Both the position numbers and the translations under genes were made by a program. From UBA4951 sp963616935 (GTDB taxonomy: Bacteria; Bacillota_I; Bacilli_A; RFN20; CAG-826), in the NCBI GenBank assembly GCA_963616935.1, contig CAVEMS010000003.1, positions 1-64,000 on the forward strand: a stretch of 64,000 bases of DNA. The letters are read 5' to 3'. Below the pieces are notes generated by a model. It was not told the origin of the DNA. It saw nothing but the letters and a program-made list of their open reading frames with translations, and searched no databases. Below, in pieces: positions 1 through 9,061 of this stretch (positions are counted from its first letter, which is position 1; each line of letters opens with the position of its first letter).

Positions 1-313
1 TCATTATGTAGGGGGCAAGAAAAATAAAGACAACTCTTGACAAAAGGTAACTACGTTAAGTTTTTTCCTTGCCAAAGAATCTTGAGGGAACGGCGGAAGG
101 AAACCGACTTTCTCTAAGGGGTTTTCCAACGAAAAAGGCGCCTGCAACGCCAAAGGAAGACATGGCATAGTACGAGGTGAAGAATGAGGATGAAATCTCA
201 AGACTGTGATTTCGTTAGCAACTTACAGTAAATGTAAAAAGACAAAAGTTCATACTCAAAATGCGATGTGGGCACAGGTGTAACCAAATCTACGCCAAGC
301 GGTCGAGCGCAAA
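1..313. other. No supported gene
   Basis: This stretch precedes the stop codon of the collagen-like lipoprotein gene. The only open frame (minus strand, 4-201, 65 codons) resembles no protein I recognise, and I see no convincing ribosome site for it. I see no clear terminator hairpin for the minus-strand gene that ends at 314, and no RNA gene. Confidence 0.4.
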
Positions 314-2260
314 TTATTTAACAAGCGACAAAGTCACGGATGGCCTCACCGACTTCATGTATGTAGCGGCATCGTCTTCCCTGCCGCCGCCTCTAGTGAC
401 GAAATGGGCTTGCATAGGGCTCCATTCTAGTGGGCTACGTGACCAATAGGCCCCGCAATAGGGATTGGAGGTATCGCTATATTCGCCTAAGGCCCTTAGG
501 TAGTCCGTTATGATGGCACGACGGCTGGAGTTATCTTCAGTGAAAGGCTCGCTATAGAAATAGGTTTTGATGTTCTCGACATACACTTTCGCACTCAAGG
601 ACGTGCGGCCATACTCTTTGAATTTCTCATTCGTCGGGATCGAATCGATGCTCATTTGCTTTAGGTAGGAAGAATCTAATGCGAAGGCAGAATTCAAGAA
701 ATCCCCATTGAGCCAGGAATTGAGGGTAGATGAAGCGTATGAGGAGTTGTTGCTCGAGTGATATTGATGATGATTTAGCAAATATATCGAATAGAGATGG
801 TAATTAGGCGATGAGGCATCCCCTATCACACCCCACTCGATGGGTTCGACCTTAAACCAATCGACGTTTCCTTTCACGATGGATGTGCCATCCATATAAA
901 CGTATGAAGTCGAATCATTCGCTGGGGCAGCGGTCGCTTTCGCATAGTACTCGCCATTATAGAGGTACCATCCATTTCGACTATCGATCGCGGTGTCATT
1001 CAATGAGTTGAGCGATGATGTGAGCGTCGTATCAGACACGTGTCTCTGCGGATACAAGCCATAAGTGACCCTCGTTTTGTCTTCGTTCCAGACGGGTTTC
1101 ATGCCCAATTTCTCTTTCGTCTTATTCTCTTCTTCGGTGATGAAGCTCGCCGTCAAGGAATAATCATGCCCCGGCATTAGGAATGTGTAGGTCGTATCAA
1201 GGCTTACTGTCGAGCCATCGCTATCGACCCAGCCATCAAAGACGCAGCCATCATTCGCGGTGGCGGTGACGGTGACGCTATCGTCGGTCTTGACGGTGCT
1301 AATGGTCTCACTTACGGAACCCTTTGTGGTATCGCTACTATTAACGTCAAAAGAATGCTCAAGCGCTGTCCATGCGGTATTAAGAGTGACGTCATTCGTC
1401 TCTTCCCATACGCCACTCGTATTGAAAGAGGCGCCTTCTTCATCGACTAAGGTATAGGAATATCCTTCCTTCGAAAAGACGCTAGAGAGATCGTAGCTTT
1501 GCTTATAAGTCACGTCGACCGTCGCGTCGCTAAAACCAAACTTATTATCTTTGACTGTCGCTTTGTATGCCTTATAGTCGAAATCAGCATAGAGATTGAT
1601 GTCCTTATAGACGGGATAGACGCTAAAGAGCCAGCGGAAGCCACCATCCTCTTTGGAATTCCAATAGTTGATCGTGTACCCTGGGAAGGAATCTTTGCCT
1701 GGCTCCTCTATTATTGAAGCGTGAGGAACGTCGCAAATGCTCTTAAGAAGCACCTCATTCACATAGAAATTGACAGTATGCTTAGTGGTATCCTTCACCT
1801 TCCCAGCCTTAATGGTCTTGCCATCGCTCGTCTCGCATATGAGATAGCCATCGTCATCAATATACGCATTGACGATCGAAACGCCAGCCGATCCCGTGTC
1901 CCCTTTGATATTCCCAACGGCCTCACCCCAAGAGGAGGCCCCTTTCGTGTATACGTCTCCAGTTGAGGCATCGAAATAGACATCTCCCTCGACGCCAGTA
2001 GAATCGCTTGGAGCGCCCGTTCCAGTATAGATCTTCGCTCCGTCCTTGCCGTCGGATCCATCCTTACCGTCCTTACCGTCGGATCCATCCTTGCCGTCCT
2101 TGCCGTCACTGCCGTCTTTACCATCTGATCCATTTAGACCCGGCTCGCCTTGGGGTCCTCGCTCACCTGTGTCACCTTTCTCTGGTTCCGCCCCACAGCT
2201 AAACATCGCAGGCGCGAAAGCAAACAAAGACAAAACTGAGAATAATATTTTCTTGTTCAT
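314..2260 (-). CDS. Collagen-like surface lipoprotein with C-terminal DUF6273-like domain
   Basis: The 648-residue product starts with a lipoprotein signal peptide whose lipidated Cys is about residue 22 (MFSC). Residues 29-76 are sixteen perfect Gly-X-Y triplets (mostly GSD and GKD), a bacterial collagen-like stalk. Residues about 300-375 resemble an InlB/Flg_new-type bacterial repeat (GWV...YTFLMPGHDY). The C-terminal 170 residues (SSTLNSWLNGDFLNSAF, then YWSRSP near the end) match the DUF6273 style found on Firmicute surface proteins. The start is supported by an AAGAGGAG-type ribosome site just upstream. The likely location is the outer face of the cytoplasmic membrane, with the triplet stalk projecting the C-terminal domain. 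The ligand is unknown. The DNA coding the triplets is itself repetitive and could change length by slippage. Confidence 0.85.
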   Translation of the reverse strand: MNKKILFSVLSLFAFAPAMFSCGAEPEKGDTGERGPQGEPGLNGSDGKDGSDGKDGKDGSDGKDGKDGSDGKDGAKIYTGTGAPSDSTGVEGDVYFDASTGDVYTKGASSWGEAVGNIKGDTGSAGVSIVNAYIDDDGYLICETSDGKTIKAGKVKDTTKHTVNFYVNEVLLKSICDVPHASIIEEPGKDSFPGYTINYWNSKEDGGFRWLFSVYPVYKDINLYADFDYKAYKATVKDNKFGFSDATVDVTYKQSYDLSSVFSKEGYSYTLVDEEGASFNTSGVWEETNDVTLNTAWTALEHSFDVNSSDTTKGSVSETISTVKTDDSVTVTATANDGCVFDGWVDSDGSTVSLDTTYTFLMPGHDYSLTASFITEEENKTKEKLGMKPVWNEDKTRVTYGLYPQRHVSDTTLTSSLNSLNDTAIDSRNGWYLYNGEYYAKATAAPANDSTSYVYMDGTSIVKGNVDWFKVEPIEWGVIGDASSPNYHLYSIYLLNHHQYHSSNNSSYASSTLNSWLNGDFLNSAFALDSSYLKQMSIDSIPTNEKFKEYGRTSLSAKVYVENIKTYFYSEPFTEDNSSRRAIITDYLRALGEYSDTSNPYCGAYWSRSPLEWSPMQAHFVTRGGGREDDAATYMKSVRPSVTLSLVK

Positions 2261-2355
2261 AATGGGCTCCTCTTCTCGATAATTTTATTTTATGTGAAGA
2301 AAGGCTTTTTGTCTTTTTTATTTTATAAGGAACGCTCGCATAAGAAAAAACGAAA

Positions 2356-2416
2356 AATGCCAGTTAAGGGTACTAAAATGAGAAAAAATCAAAAAACAGT
2401 ACCCTTAAACGCCATT
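2356..2416 (-). terminator. Long inverted repeat, probable terminator
   Basis: Two 19-base arms (2356-2374 and 2398-2416) are inverted copies with about three mismatches, and the inner 11 bases (TTAAGGGTACT type) pair perfectly. Read on the minus strand, it follows the stop of the 123-residue membrane protein gene at 2437, and the distal arm runs into a T-rich tail. That fits a factor-independent terminator, although the 23-base loop is long. A decayed palindromic repeat element is the alternative. Confidence 0.4.
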
Positions 2417-2436
2417 TAACTATCAAAAAAAGACTC

Positions 2437-2808
2437 TTACGCCACTGCAATTAACTGTCCTGTCAAATACAAGATTAGGAGGAAAACTCCGGCAATTACG
2501 TCGGCAATAATTCCTATGATACTCAAAACAACGCCAGAGGTGTCGTCATTGTTATGAGCATCGATAAGCATACAGATATTGAGTATCGGCACAAAGAAGG
2601 CCACAAATCCAATCGCAAGAGCAAGAAGGATGATAGGGATCAATATGGATAACTCAAGAAGCATCCCCCACCAGAAAAAAATAAATATAAAGAACTTCCC
2701 AACCGCGGATTCCGCTCTCATGAACCAGTGCAAGAATACTGGAAATGCGCAATCCTCGTCTGTAGCCCTCTCCCAAATTTCTTCGACTATTACGGTTACT
2801 CGAAGCAT
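2437..2808 (-). CDS. Small hypothetical membrane protein
   Basis: The 123-residue product has no family I recognise. The first 35 residues are polar. Three or so hydrophobic segments follow (about 38-50, 52-77 and 91-115), the last two joined by a short polar loop containing HNNDDTSG. The start is well supported by a strong AGGAGG ribosome site about 8 bases upstream (complement of the acctcc around 2817-2825). The gene stands alone between the collagen-like lipoprotein gene and a remnant on the other strand, and the inverted repeat at 2356-2416 may end its transcript. Confidence 0.6.
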   Translation of the reverse strand: MLRVTVIVEEIWERATDEDCAFPVFLHWFMRAESAVGKFFIFIFFWWGMLLELSILIPIILLALAIGFVAFFVPILNICMLIDAHNNDDTSGVVLSIIGIIADVIAGVFLLILYLTGQLIAVA

Positions 2809-2999
2809 AGAAATTACCTCCTTTTATACTTAGTCGATTGCTCGCAACCGGGTGAAATCGACATTGTTTTTGAAATCTTCGATGGCGAACTGCAAGGTTT
2901 TTAACCAAAGACGAATAGTTATCAATCTCTCACACGAAAAAGCGATTGATATACTTGACCTTTAAATCATAGTCCCCCCCAATTTTGTCAAGAGAATGA

Positions 3000-3203
3000 G
3001 CCGGATTCGTCGGCGGAAAGCTTTGCAACAAATGGGTGTCCTTGTGTCTATGCATCTGCTTAGGATACCTCGGGGCTCATAAGTTCTACGAAGGTAAAGC
3101 GGGCATGGGCGTCTTATATCTATTCACCTGCGGCTTATTAGGAATCGGATGGATATTGGACATCATTTCGCTTCTGGCCAAACCGAACCCATACGCAGTA
3201 TAA
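3000..3203 (+). pseudogene. TM2-domain protein remnant (5' truncated)
   Basis: The plus-strand frame after the TGA at 2997-2999 encodes a clear TM2 domain: KLCNKWVSLCL, then CLGYLGAHKFYEGKAGMG, then GLLGIGWILDII, ending KPNPYAV and a TAA at 3201-3203. Full TM2 proteins of this kind usually begin with a zinc ribbon before the KNKW segment. Here that part is missing and no ATG precedes the domain; only a GTG at 3036 could start it, with no clear ribosome site. A terminator follows at 3231-3267, so this looks like the 3' end of a gene that lost its 5' end. A very short functional protein cannot be excluded. Confidence 0.7.
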
Positions 3204-3230
3204 ATCGAAAAAACAACGCAAAACCCAAAC

Positions 3231-3267
3231 GGATTGGAGCCTCATCCACTGCTTCAATCCATTTTTC
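3231..3267 (+). terminator. Factor-independent terminator of the TM2 remnant
   Basis: A 10-base stem (3231-3240 with 3251-3260, one G-U pair) encloses a 10-base loop and is followed by ATTTTTCG. It lies 27 bases after the stop codon of the TM2 remnant. It also faces the convergent ATPase pseudogene ending at 3300. Confidence 0.65.
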
Positions 3268-3299
3268 GTCACAAGAATTATTTGTTTCTCGAAAAAACG

Positions 3300-4679
3300 T
3301 CACAAAGAATATATATCATCCAACGAAATCAATTTATATCCGTCGTTCTCTTTGACATCAAAGCCAGATTTGGAAATGAAGCCTAGTTTATTGTATTCGA
3401 TGCCAAGTTTCTTAAGTTGCTGTAACTCTTCCTTAATCACAAAGTCATTCAATCTCGAATCGGTGAATTTCACTTCATAGAAATCGTATCCGTCTTTGGA
3501 AAGAGTCACCACATCGAATTCCCCATTAACCTTATTCTTCGGATCGTCGTAATAATATTTGCCTATCTTATATAGAATTGGTCTAATTGCGTGCCTTTTG
3601 TTCAATATTTCAAAATATTGTTTGGAAATGCGTTCAAACTCCAAAGGAACGTGTTTGCCATAAAAATCGTCCCTGACGAACTCATCGAAAAACAAATCCG
3701 GTGGCATCGACTTGAAATACGAGTTCTTCCTGAAAATGTATTTGTAATAGAAAAGGGATAGACGCTCGGTAATTTCGTAATACGCCTTCTTTTCAGAATC
3801 GTCATTGATCGGATTCATCTTCTCCAAAACGTCCATTTTTATGAGTTTTTTAAGTATTTCGGATAGCATAGGGCTAGAAGATACGTGGGATCTATTCAAT
3901 ATATCCGTATATTTTTTGTTTCCGCTTGCGATAGACGAAATGCATTCATTGGCATTCTTTAGTTTGCTTAGTTCGCCATTTAAGAAATTCTCCGCTTCAG
4001 AAAGGAGTCTGGCGTTAGGACTGGCGATCAAATTAACGATGTTATCAGTGACGCTAAGCCGATCATCTATAAATTGGTTGTAATACGGAATGCCCCCGAA
4101 AACCGAATAATATGCGACTTTATCCTCATTCCTCGCATTCGGATAAAACTCCGAAGATTCAAGATAATTCATCTGTTTTACGTTTAATTTCATCGTGAAT
4201 CTTCCATATAACGGATTCGTCGACGAAAGCAATTGTTCCATCACGTCAATATAAGATCCGCACACAACGAGTTTTAGTTTCGAGCTCATCTTATATTGAT
4301 CGATTTTGTTCTGAAGAACGCTGTCGAGCAATTCTTTGCCGTCTCTAATATAAGGATATTCGTCGATAACCAAAACGACGTTTTCGCCCATGGCTCTGCG
4401 GAACATAAAATCAAGCACTTCGCCAAACGTTTCAAAAGAGGGGGTTGGAATATCAAACTCTGTGCCAATAATCTCAGAAAGGCTAGCCACATTGAATCTT
4501 TCACTGGCCTTTTAGCATTCGAAATACACCTTTTTGCCATCGAACCTCTTAAGTGATTCCTTTATCAATTCGCTTTTGCCGATTCAGCGCCTTCCATAGA
4601 CCAATATCCCTTCATATCGGTCGGTCCCGTATAAGTCAGCCAGCGTTTTTATTTCTTCTTCTCTTCCTATGAATTTCAT
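3300..4679 (-). pseudogene. AAA ATPase (DUF234/archaeal-type ATPase family) with two nonsense codons
   Basis: The full frame starts at an ATG at 4679 (KFIGREEEIK), preceded by GGAG, and encodes about 459 codons. It has a P-loop region (VYGRR-stop-IGKSEL), Walker B-like VVLVIDEYPY, and a C-terminal PD-(D/E)XK-like domain (GEFDVVTLSKDGYDFYEVKFTD). Two in-frame stops interrupt the N-terminal part: TGA at 4584-4586, where Arg (CGA) is expected inside the P-loop, and TAA at 4512-4514, where Gln (CAA) is expected. Both fit single C-to-T changes on the coding strand. The rest of the frame is clean, so decay is recent or the stops are sequence errors. A downstream GTG at 4490 would give a 396-residue protein lacking the P-loop, which is unlikely to be active. 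Confidence 0.75.
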
Positions 4680-4725
4680 AAGATCTCCATAAGGATTGGA
4701 AAACGGGAAAAGGATTACTTCAATA

Positions 4726-4770
4726 GATTACTCAGTCAAAACTGACTCAACTTTCACTGAGTAATCTTTT
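4726..4770. promoter_or_regulatory. Three-arm inverted repeat upstream of the ATPase pseudogene
   Basis: A perfect 11-base inverted repeat (GATTACTCAGT at 4726-4736, ACTGAGTAATC at 4756-4766) encloses an inner ACTGACTCA that can also pair with the first arm, so two exclusive hairpins are possible. The plus strand continues with TTTT. It lies 47 bases upstream of the ATPase start at 4679, which suits an operator or leader element. No plus-strand gene needing a terminator ends just before it. Confidence 0.35.
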
Positions 4771-4934
4771 GGGCGACATAAAGCAGAAAGAAGGCTCTAT
4801 ATAGTGCATAACCAGCCTCGATCATAGATTTCGACTATGTTTTTTATTTGCAATTCCGTCGGCGATGCCTAATCTTCGGTTTTATCACATTCCGTTTTGC
4901 TCAAACGAATATACGATAACGAAGCGATATAATT

Positions 4935-5480
4935 TTGCCACACTCCCTTTTTATTGGGTCAAACTTCAAAGCGGAATTCTTTAACGATAAAGCCAAAATA
5001 ACCAACCCCGGAGGGATCCATCAAGCAACACTAGAGCAAATATTAGACGGCGTCCAAACCTATCGCAATCCAGGATTGGTAAATATATTGAATAAACTAC
5101 ATTTCATCGAGAATTTTGGCACTGGAATCCCAAGGATTTTGGAAGCATATGAGAACTCCGATAGAAAACCAGAATTTTCGCCTAGCGACAACTTTTTCAT
5201 CGTTCGTTTACCAAATCTAAACTACCATGACCCAGTAAATGACCCAGTAAATTTTATAGATGATCGGCTAGGCGATATAGATGTCTCCATATTGAGAACA
5301 ATCAGTCTCCATCCGGGATCAAATACATCAAAGATTTTAGCGGCATTAAAAAAACAATATTTCAACATAACCACGGATATGGTTAAAAACTCCATCAAAA
5401 GAAAACTGGCCCCTTATGTAGAATTCAAAGGATCTTATAAAACTGGTGGCTATTACATAATTAAAAAAGGCGAATCTTAA
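4935..5480 (+). pseudogene. C-terminal fragment of an AlbA_2/HATPase_c_4 ATP-binding regulator
   Basis: The 181-codon frame starts at the fragment typical of the ATP-binding half of Schlafen/AlbA-type bacterial regulators: KAEFFNDKAKITNPGG, RNPGLVNILNKLHFIE, then NFGTGIPRILEAYE. A C-terminal winged-helix-like part follows (DVSILRTISLHP...). The normal N-terminal AlbA_2 domain and the first part of the ATP-binding domain are absent. Upstream in frame is a stop at 4917-4919, and the only usable start is a TTG with no ribosome site. I read it as a 5'-truncated remnant. It overlaps the convergent YfhO-like gene by four bases. Confidence 0.7.
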
Positions 5481-8371
5481 TTCGATTCAGTATCAGCGGC
5501 AATCGATCTCTCTTCCTTCTTTTTGAAGATTTTCGCTTCGATCTTGCTATAGAAAATAACCAACGGAACGAAACCTGCTAAAGAGATAATCGATACGACA
5601 ATACCAGCGGTTAGCCCTTTATCGTTATAGACCAGTTTCACTGTATGTTTCCCTTCATTAAGACCGTCTAACGAAGCGGCGACGAATATATCGAAACGGG
5701 TCATAGTTTCTCTTTTCTTGCCGTCTATATACAAAGAGAAATTGGACTCATAGGGAAGAGTGAATAAAAATTCCTTATCGTTCCCCTTTAATTCGAACTC
5801 GCCTTCGAAGGTAACGCTAGAAACGCCATTGGTGCGTTTGAGATCGTTGGCCCCTCCGCTTCTTATGGCGGTCAGATATTCTTGAAGAACGCTTAAATCC
5901 TCATAATAGATTTCCGGGTTGAGTTTTACCGTTTTCGGGATCAGACCATTGTAAGTAATAGTGAATGTATGCTTTGTGCCGACATCAGCGTTAAAGGAAT
6001 GGATTCCGGCGTGCCAATAGTTCCTCATGCCAAGAGAATGGCCGTCCAAAATATAGTTAAAATCGCTATTTTCCGATTGTTCATGGATATAAAGGGTATT
6101 CCCATCCGCTTCCGAGGGTATAACGAACTTGAACGTTATCCTCGCCCCCATCGTTAAAGCGTACGTCTTTCTTCCAAACTCATCAGTCTCCGCTTCCATC
6201 GCCCTGTCATTTAAAGTCACGGTCGATTCGATTTTATGGAAGATGTCCTTCTTCTTGCCGTCCGTATCGAGCACTGAGCCATTCATTCTCTTATACATCT
6301 CATTTTGGTATTCGAAATGGTCATACCAATAGATCTCTTCATGTCCTTCTCCTCTCTCGCCTTGGCTAACATACGTCGAAGATGAGGATTCGACGACGAA
6401 CCCTAAAGGCAAAGAGGATTGGTTTTCGTAATAGGAATACTCAATACCATTCGCCGTATTTTTCATCTCCATCTTTTTATAGAGGTTCTCTTCCGATTCG
6501 TTATATATGAAATTGGCCTTATCGACGGAGCTCTCGCCGTCGTCTATAAGATACTTGATGCCTAAGAACGAATTCATCGCCTCGGTTGAGCCGGAATCAT
6601 AAGCCTCCCAAAAGCCGTTGTTATGGAAGCCGATTCTTCTCATATATGATCCGATGTTGCTCTTCTCGGTCGAAGAAAAGTGGCTCAAACCGTTATAGGA
6701 ATAGAAGGACGGGTTATTGTTGATCTCATTGCCCGAACCGTTCCTATTGAAGTTGGCCTCCATGCGATAGAAGGAGGAATCATGTTCTTTGACCGCCTCG
6801 AATACCGGAGAGAGATTGTCATCAGACAAATACGTTTGATAAGACTGATAATTGTTTTCCTTTTTATTAACGTCGATCACGTTTACGGCGCCACGCACGG
6901 AAGAAATGACAGTCAAAGAAAAAATCGCGATTTCTATTGCGAATCCCACGTATTTTTTCCATTTAAGTTCTTTCTTCTTGCTTAGCAAAAGGAAAAGAAA
7001 ATAAAGCAAGAGGATGCCAGTCGCAACTATGAAGAGAGTGAGCGATATCGCCGACAAAGGATAAAGCATCTCCTTTTGGCTACTCTCGAGACAATTCTTT
7101 TGAACCAAGCAAAGAAGAGGCAAAAGAATGGCGGAAACGCAAGAGGGAATAGCCAAAGACCATACTGGCGTCTCCTCTAGCTCTCCCATTTCCTTTAGGG
7201 CGATATAGCACAAATAAAATCCGATTATGAAGGAATACCTTCCAGGGAACCAAGTGGGGGCTCTGCCACCATGGAATAAAGCGTTTAACACGCTGGATAG
7301 GGAGACGACGAAATAAATGAGAACGAATGCACCATCTCTAACCTTCTCCCTCCAGGAATATTTTTTGTTCCCAAAATACGTCAAAGCGAATAACAATGTG
7401 ATAACCGAAACAAACATTGTCATATAGCCTTCATTACGGGAAATCGCCTTGGTCGAAAGGTAGTTGTTCTCGAGAAGCCCCTCGAAGAAGATGGCCCAAT
7501 TAAAGAAAGATGAGTCAGGTAAGGTAATGGCCGCTTTAGTGCCATCGAAATGCAAGAATGCGCAAAGCCAAGTAAAGGAAGCCAATAAGCCACCAAGCAA
7601 CGAAAAGATGGCGAATCGCATTAGATATTTAAGTCTCTCTTGGATTCCGCCGGCCATGAAGGCGAATCGCAGGACGAAGAAAATCACGGCATAGATGCAA
7701 ATCATCGCCCCGATATACCAGCTCGTCATCAAAGCGTACCCCAAAGAGAGAGGATATATCCATATTTTCTCCCCTTTCTCGATCGCTTTTAGGCCAAGCG
7801 TCACAAGAGGGAGAATCATTAACCCATCCAAGAACATGAAATTGAGCATGTAGACGAATGCATAGCTTATTAATCCGTACGCAAAGGAAAAAGCTAGATA
7901 GCCGATCCTTCTTTTCTTCGTCATGTATCTAGCAAGCAAATACATGTTGGCCGATGCGAATGACATCTTGATGATGGAAGTATAGAAGAAGAACGCCGGT
8001 ATCTCGGCGGAAGAGACGAAAACCACAAAGAGATTGAAAGGAGAAGCCAAATAATAAGTAAATAAGGATTGGAAATCGCCGCCAAAGACTTTTGATAAGG
8101 AATAGACAAGCGACTCCCCATTCTTTAAAGCGTATTGATACGTCCTCATATAAGCGACGTATTGATCGCGCTGATCGGACATGAGGGTCGTTAACCCATT
8201 CTCATCGAAAGGATAGAATCCCGATAACTTATAAATCAGAACATAGGCGAGAAAAGTCGCAAAGAAAGCGAGGCAAAAGAAGGCGGCATCGACAAATAAC
8301 CCGTAATGTTTCTTTTGCCGCAACGCATTCAATTTCCCTAGCAGTTTTTTCACGATGAAACTATATCGCAA
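5477..8371 (-). CDS. yfhO: YfhO-family polytopic membrane protein
   Basis: The 964-residue product has the YfhO architecture. A cytoplasmic start is followed by about a dozen membrane segments over residues 25-490, including FFLAFFATFLAYVLIYKL and the early DQRDQYVAYMRTYQYALKNG loop typical of the family. A long extracytoplasmic region (about 495-920) follows, then one last membrane helix (about 925-945) and a charged tail. YfhO proteins are linked to glycosylation of teichoic acid or other surface polymers in Firmicutes; the exact substrate here is unknown. The chosen start is a TTG at 8371 with no strong ribosome site; a GTG at 8353 is an alternative. It is divergent from ruvX. Confidence 0.85.
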   Translation of the reverse strand: MRYSFIVKKLLGKLNALRQKKHYGLFVDAAFFCLAFFATFLAYVLIYKLSGFYPFDENGLTTLMSDQRDQYVAYMRTYQYALKNGESLVYSLSKVFGGDFQSLFTYYLASPFNLFVVFVSSAEIPAFFFYTSIIKMSFASANMYLLARYMTKKRRIGYLAFSFAYGLISYAFVYMLNFMFLDGLMILPLVTLGLKAIEKGEKIWIYPLSLGYALMTSWYIGAMICIYAVIFFVLRFAFMAGGIQERLKYLMRFAIFSLLGGLLASFTWLCAFLHFDGTKAAITLPDSSFFNWAIFFEGLLENNYLSTKAISRNEGYMTMFVSVITLLFALTYFGNKKYSWREKVRDGAFVLIYFVVSLSSVLNALFHGGRAPTWFPGRYSFIIGFYLCYIALKEMGELEETPVWSLAIPSCVSAILLPLLCLVQKNCLESSQKEMLYPLSAISLTLFIVATGILLLYFLFLLLSKKKELKWKKYVGFAIEIAIFSLTVISSVRGAVNVIDVNKKENNYQSYQTYLSDDNLSPVFEAVKEHDSSFYRMEANFNRNGSGNEINNNPSFYSYNGLSHFSSTEKSNIGSYMRRIGFHNNGFWEAYDSGSTEAMNSFLGIKYLIDDGESSVDKANFIYNESEENLYKKMEMKNTANGIEYSYYENQSSLPLGFVVESSSSTYVSQGERGEGHEEIYWYDHFEYQNEMYKRMNGSVLDTDGKKKDIFHKIESTVTLNDRAMEAETDEFGRKTYALTMGARITFKFVIPSEADGNTLYIHEQSENSDFNYILDGHSLGMRNYWHAGIHSFNADVGTKHTFTITYNGLIPKTVKLNPEIYYEDLSVLQEYLTAIRSGGANDLKRTNGVSSVTFEGEFELKGNDKEFLFTLPYESNFSLYIDGKKRETMTRFDIFVAASLDGLNEGKHTVKLVYNDKGLTAGIVVSIISLAGFVPLVIFYSKIEAKIFKKKEERSIAADTESN

Positions 8372-8497
8372 AACGTCTTCGATATGGATGAAAATGGCTG
8401 AAGATCGCCATGGACGAGTCTTGAAGCTACCCCCATTCCTCTTTTTTTATGATAATTGCGTTTTTCGCATCTCGAAAAAACCGCTACAATATCGCCG

Positions 8498-8926
8498 ATG
8501 GAAAAAAACATCTTATCGATTGATTTAGGAAAAGGGTCAATAGGCTTGGCCTTATCGCGAAGCGGCTTATTCGTATCACCGCTTCCCGAAACGCGTTTCA
8601 AAGCAACGCATTACGAAGAAGCGCTAAACGCCGTCAAAGATGTTTTTGCGAAAGAGAAAATAGAGAATATAGTAATCGGCTATCCTCTTTTCCCTTCCGG
8701 CGATAAATGCGAAATGACGCCGGTAGTCGAAAAATTCATCTCGATGTTAGAGAAAGAATTCCCGAATATCCCAATCAAAAAACAAGACGAAAGATATAGC
8801 ACCCTTGAAGCGTCGCAAATATTCCATCAAAACGGAATCAATGCGAAAAAACAGAAGAAGAAAATAGACTCAGGAGCCGCCATGGTGATTTTGGAAAGAT
8901 ATCTTTCCTCAATTGGTCAGTCGTGA
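8498..8926 (+). CDS. ruvX: RuvX/YqgF-family Holliday junction resolvase-like protein
   Basis: The 142-residue product fits the RuvX/YqgF family in length and motifs: ILSIDLGKGSIGLALS at the N-terminus (RNase H-fold Asp), NIVIGYP in the middle, and DERYSTLEA followed by KKKIDSGAAMVILERYL at the end. The family acts in pre-16S rRNA 5' end maturation and has been proposed to resolve Holliday junctions. I chose the ATG at 8498 over an upstream TTG at 8456 because the conserved N-terminus begins there. No ribosome site is visible, but a TACAAT hexamer ends 7 bases before the ATG, so a leaderless transcript is possible. The usual Glu-Lys of DxGxKRIG is altered to GKGSIG. Confidence 0.9.
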   Translation: MEKNILSIDLGKGSIGLALSRSGLFVSPLPETRFKATHYEEALNAVKDVFAKEKIENIVIGYPLFPSGDKCEMTPVVEKFISMLEKEFPNIPIKKQDERYSTLEASQIFHQNGINAKKQKKKIDSGAAMVILERYLSSIGQS

Positions 8927-9002
8927 TTATTCGTTGTTATTCTAAATAATATTCATTGTTTTTGTTTCTAATGTAATATTTTAAGAAACATTTTAATTAT
9001 TG

Positions 9003-9031
9003 TTGTAACTTTAAAATATCAGTTTTATAAT
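9003..9031 (+). promoter_or_regulatory. SigA-type promoter of the 247-residue lipoprotein gene
   Basis: TTGTAA at 9003-9008 and a perfect TATAAT at 9026-9031 are separated by 17 bases in an AT-rich intergenic region. They lie about 30 bases upstream of an AAGGGAG ribosome site and the ATG at 9062. Confidence 0.75.
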
Positions 9032-9061
9032 GTGACCATAGGAAAGTGAAGGGAGAAAAAA

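Noticed and set aside
2654..2908. Minus-strand frame of 84 codons starting 100 bases upstream of the small membrane protein
   Set aside because: It overlaps the better supported 123-residue gene in another frame, and its content (many Arg, Asn) is typical of a shadow frame.
4512..4586. TGA/TAA recoding (TGA as Trp, or TAA as Gln) instead of nonsense changes
   Set aside because: TGA replaces an expected Arg, not Trp, and TAA/TGA end many clearly intact genes in this window, so a different genetic code is not supported.
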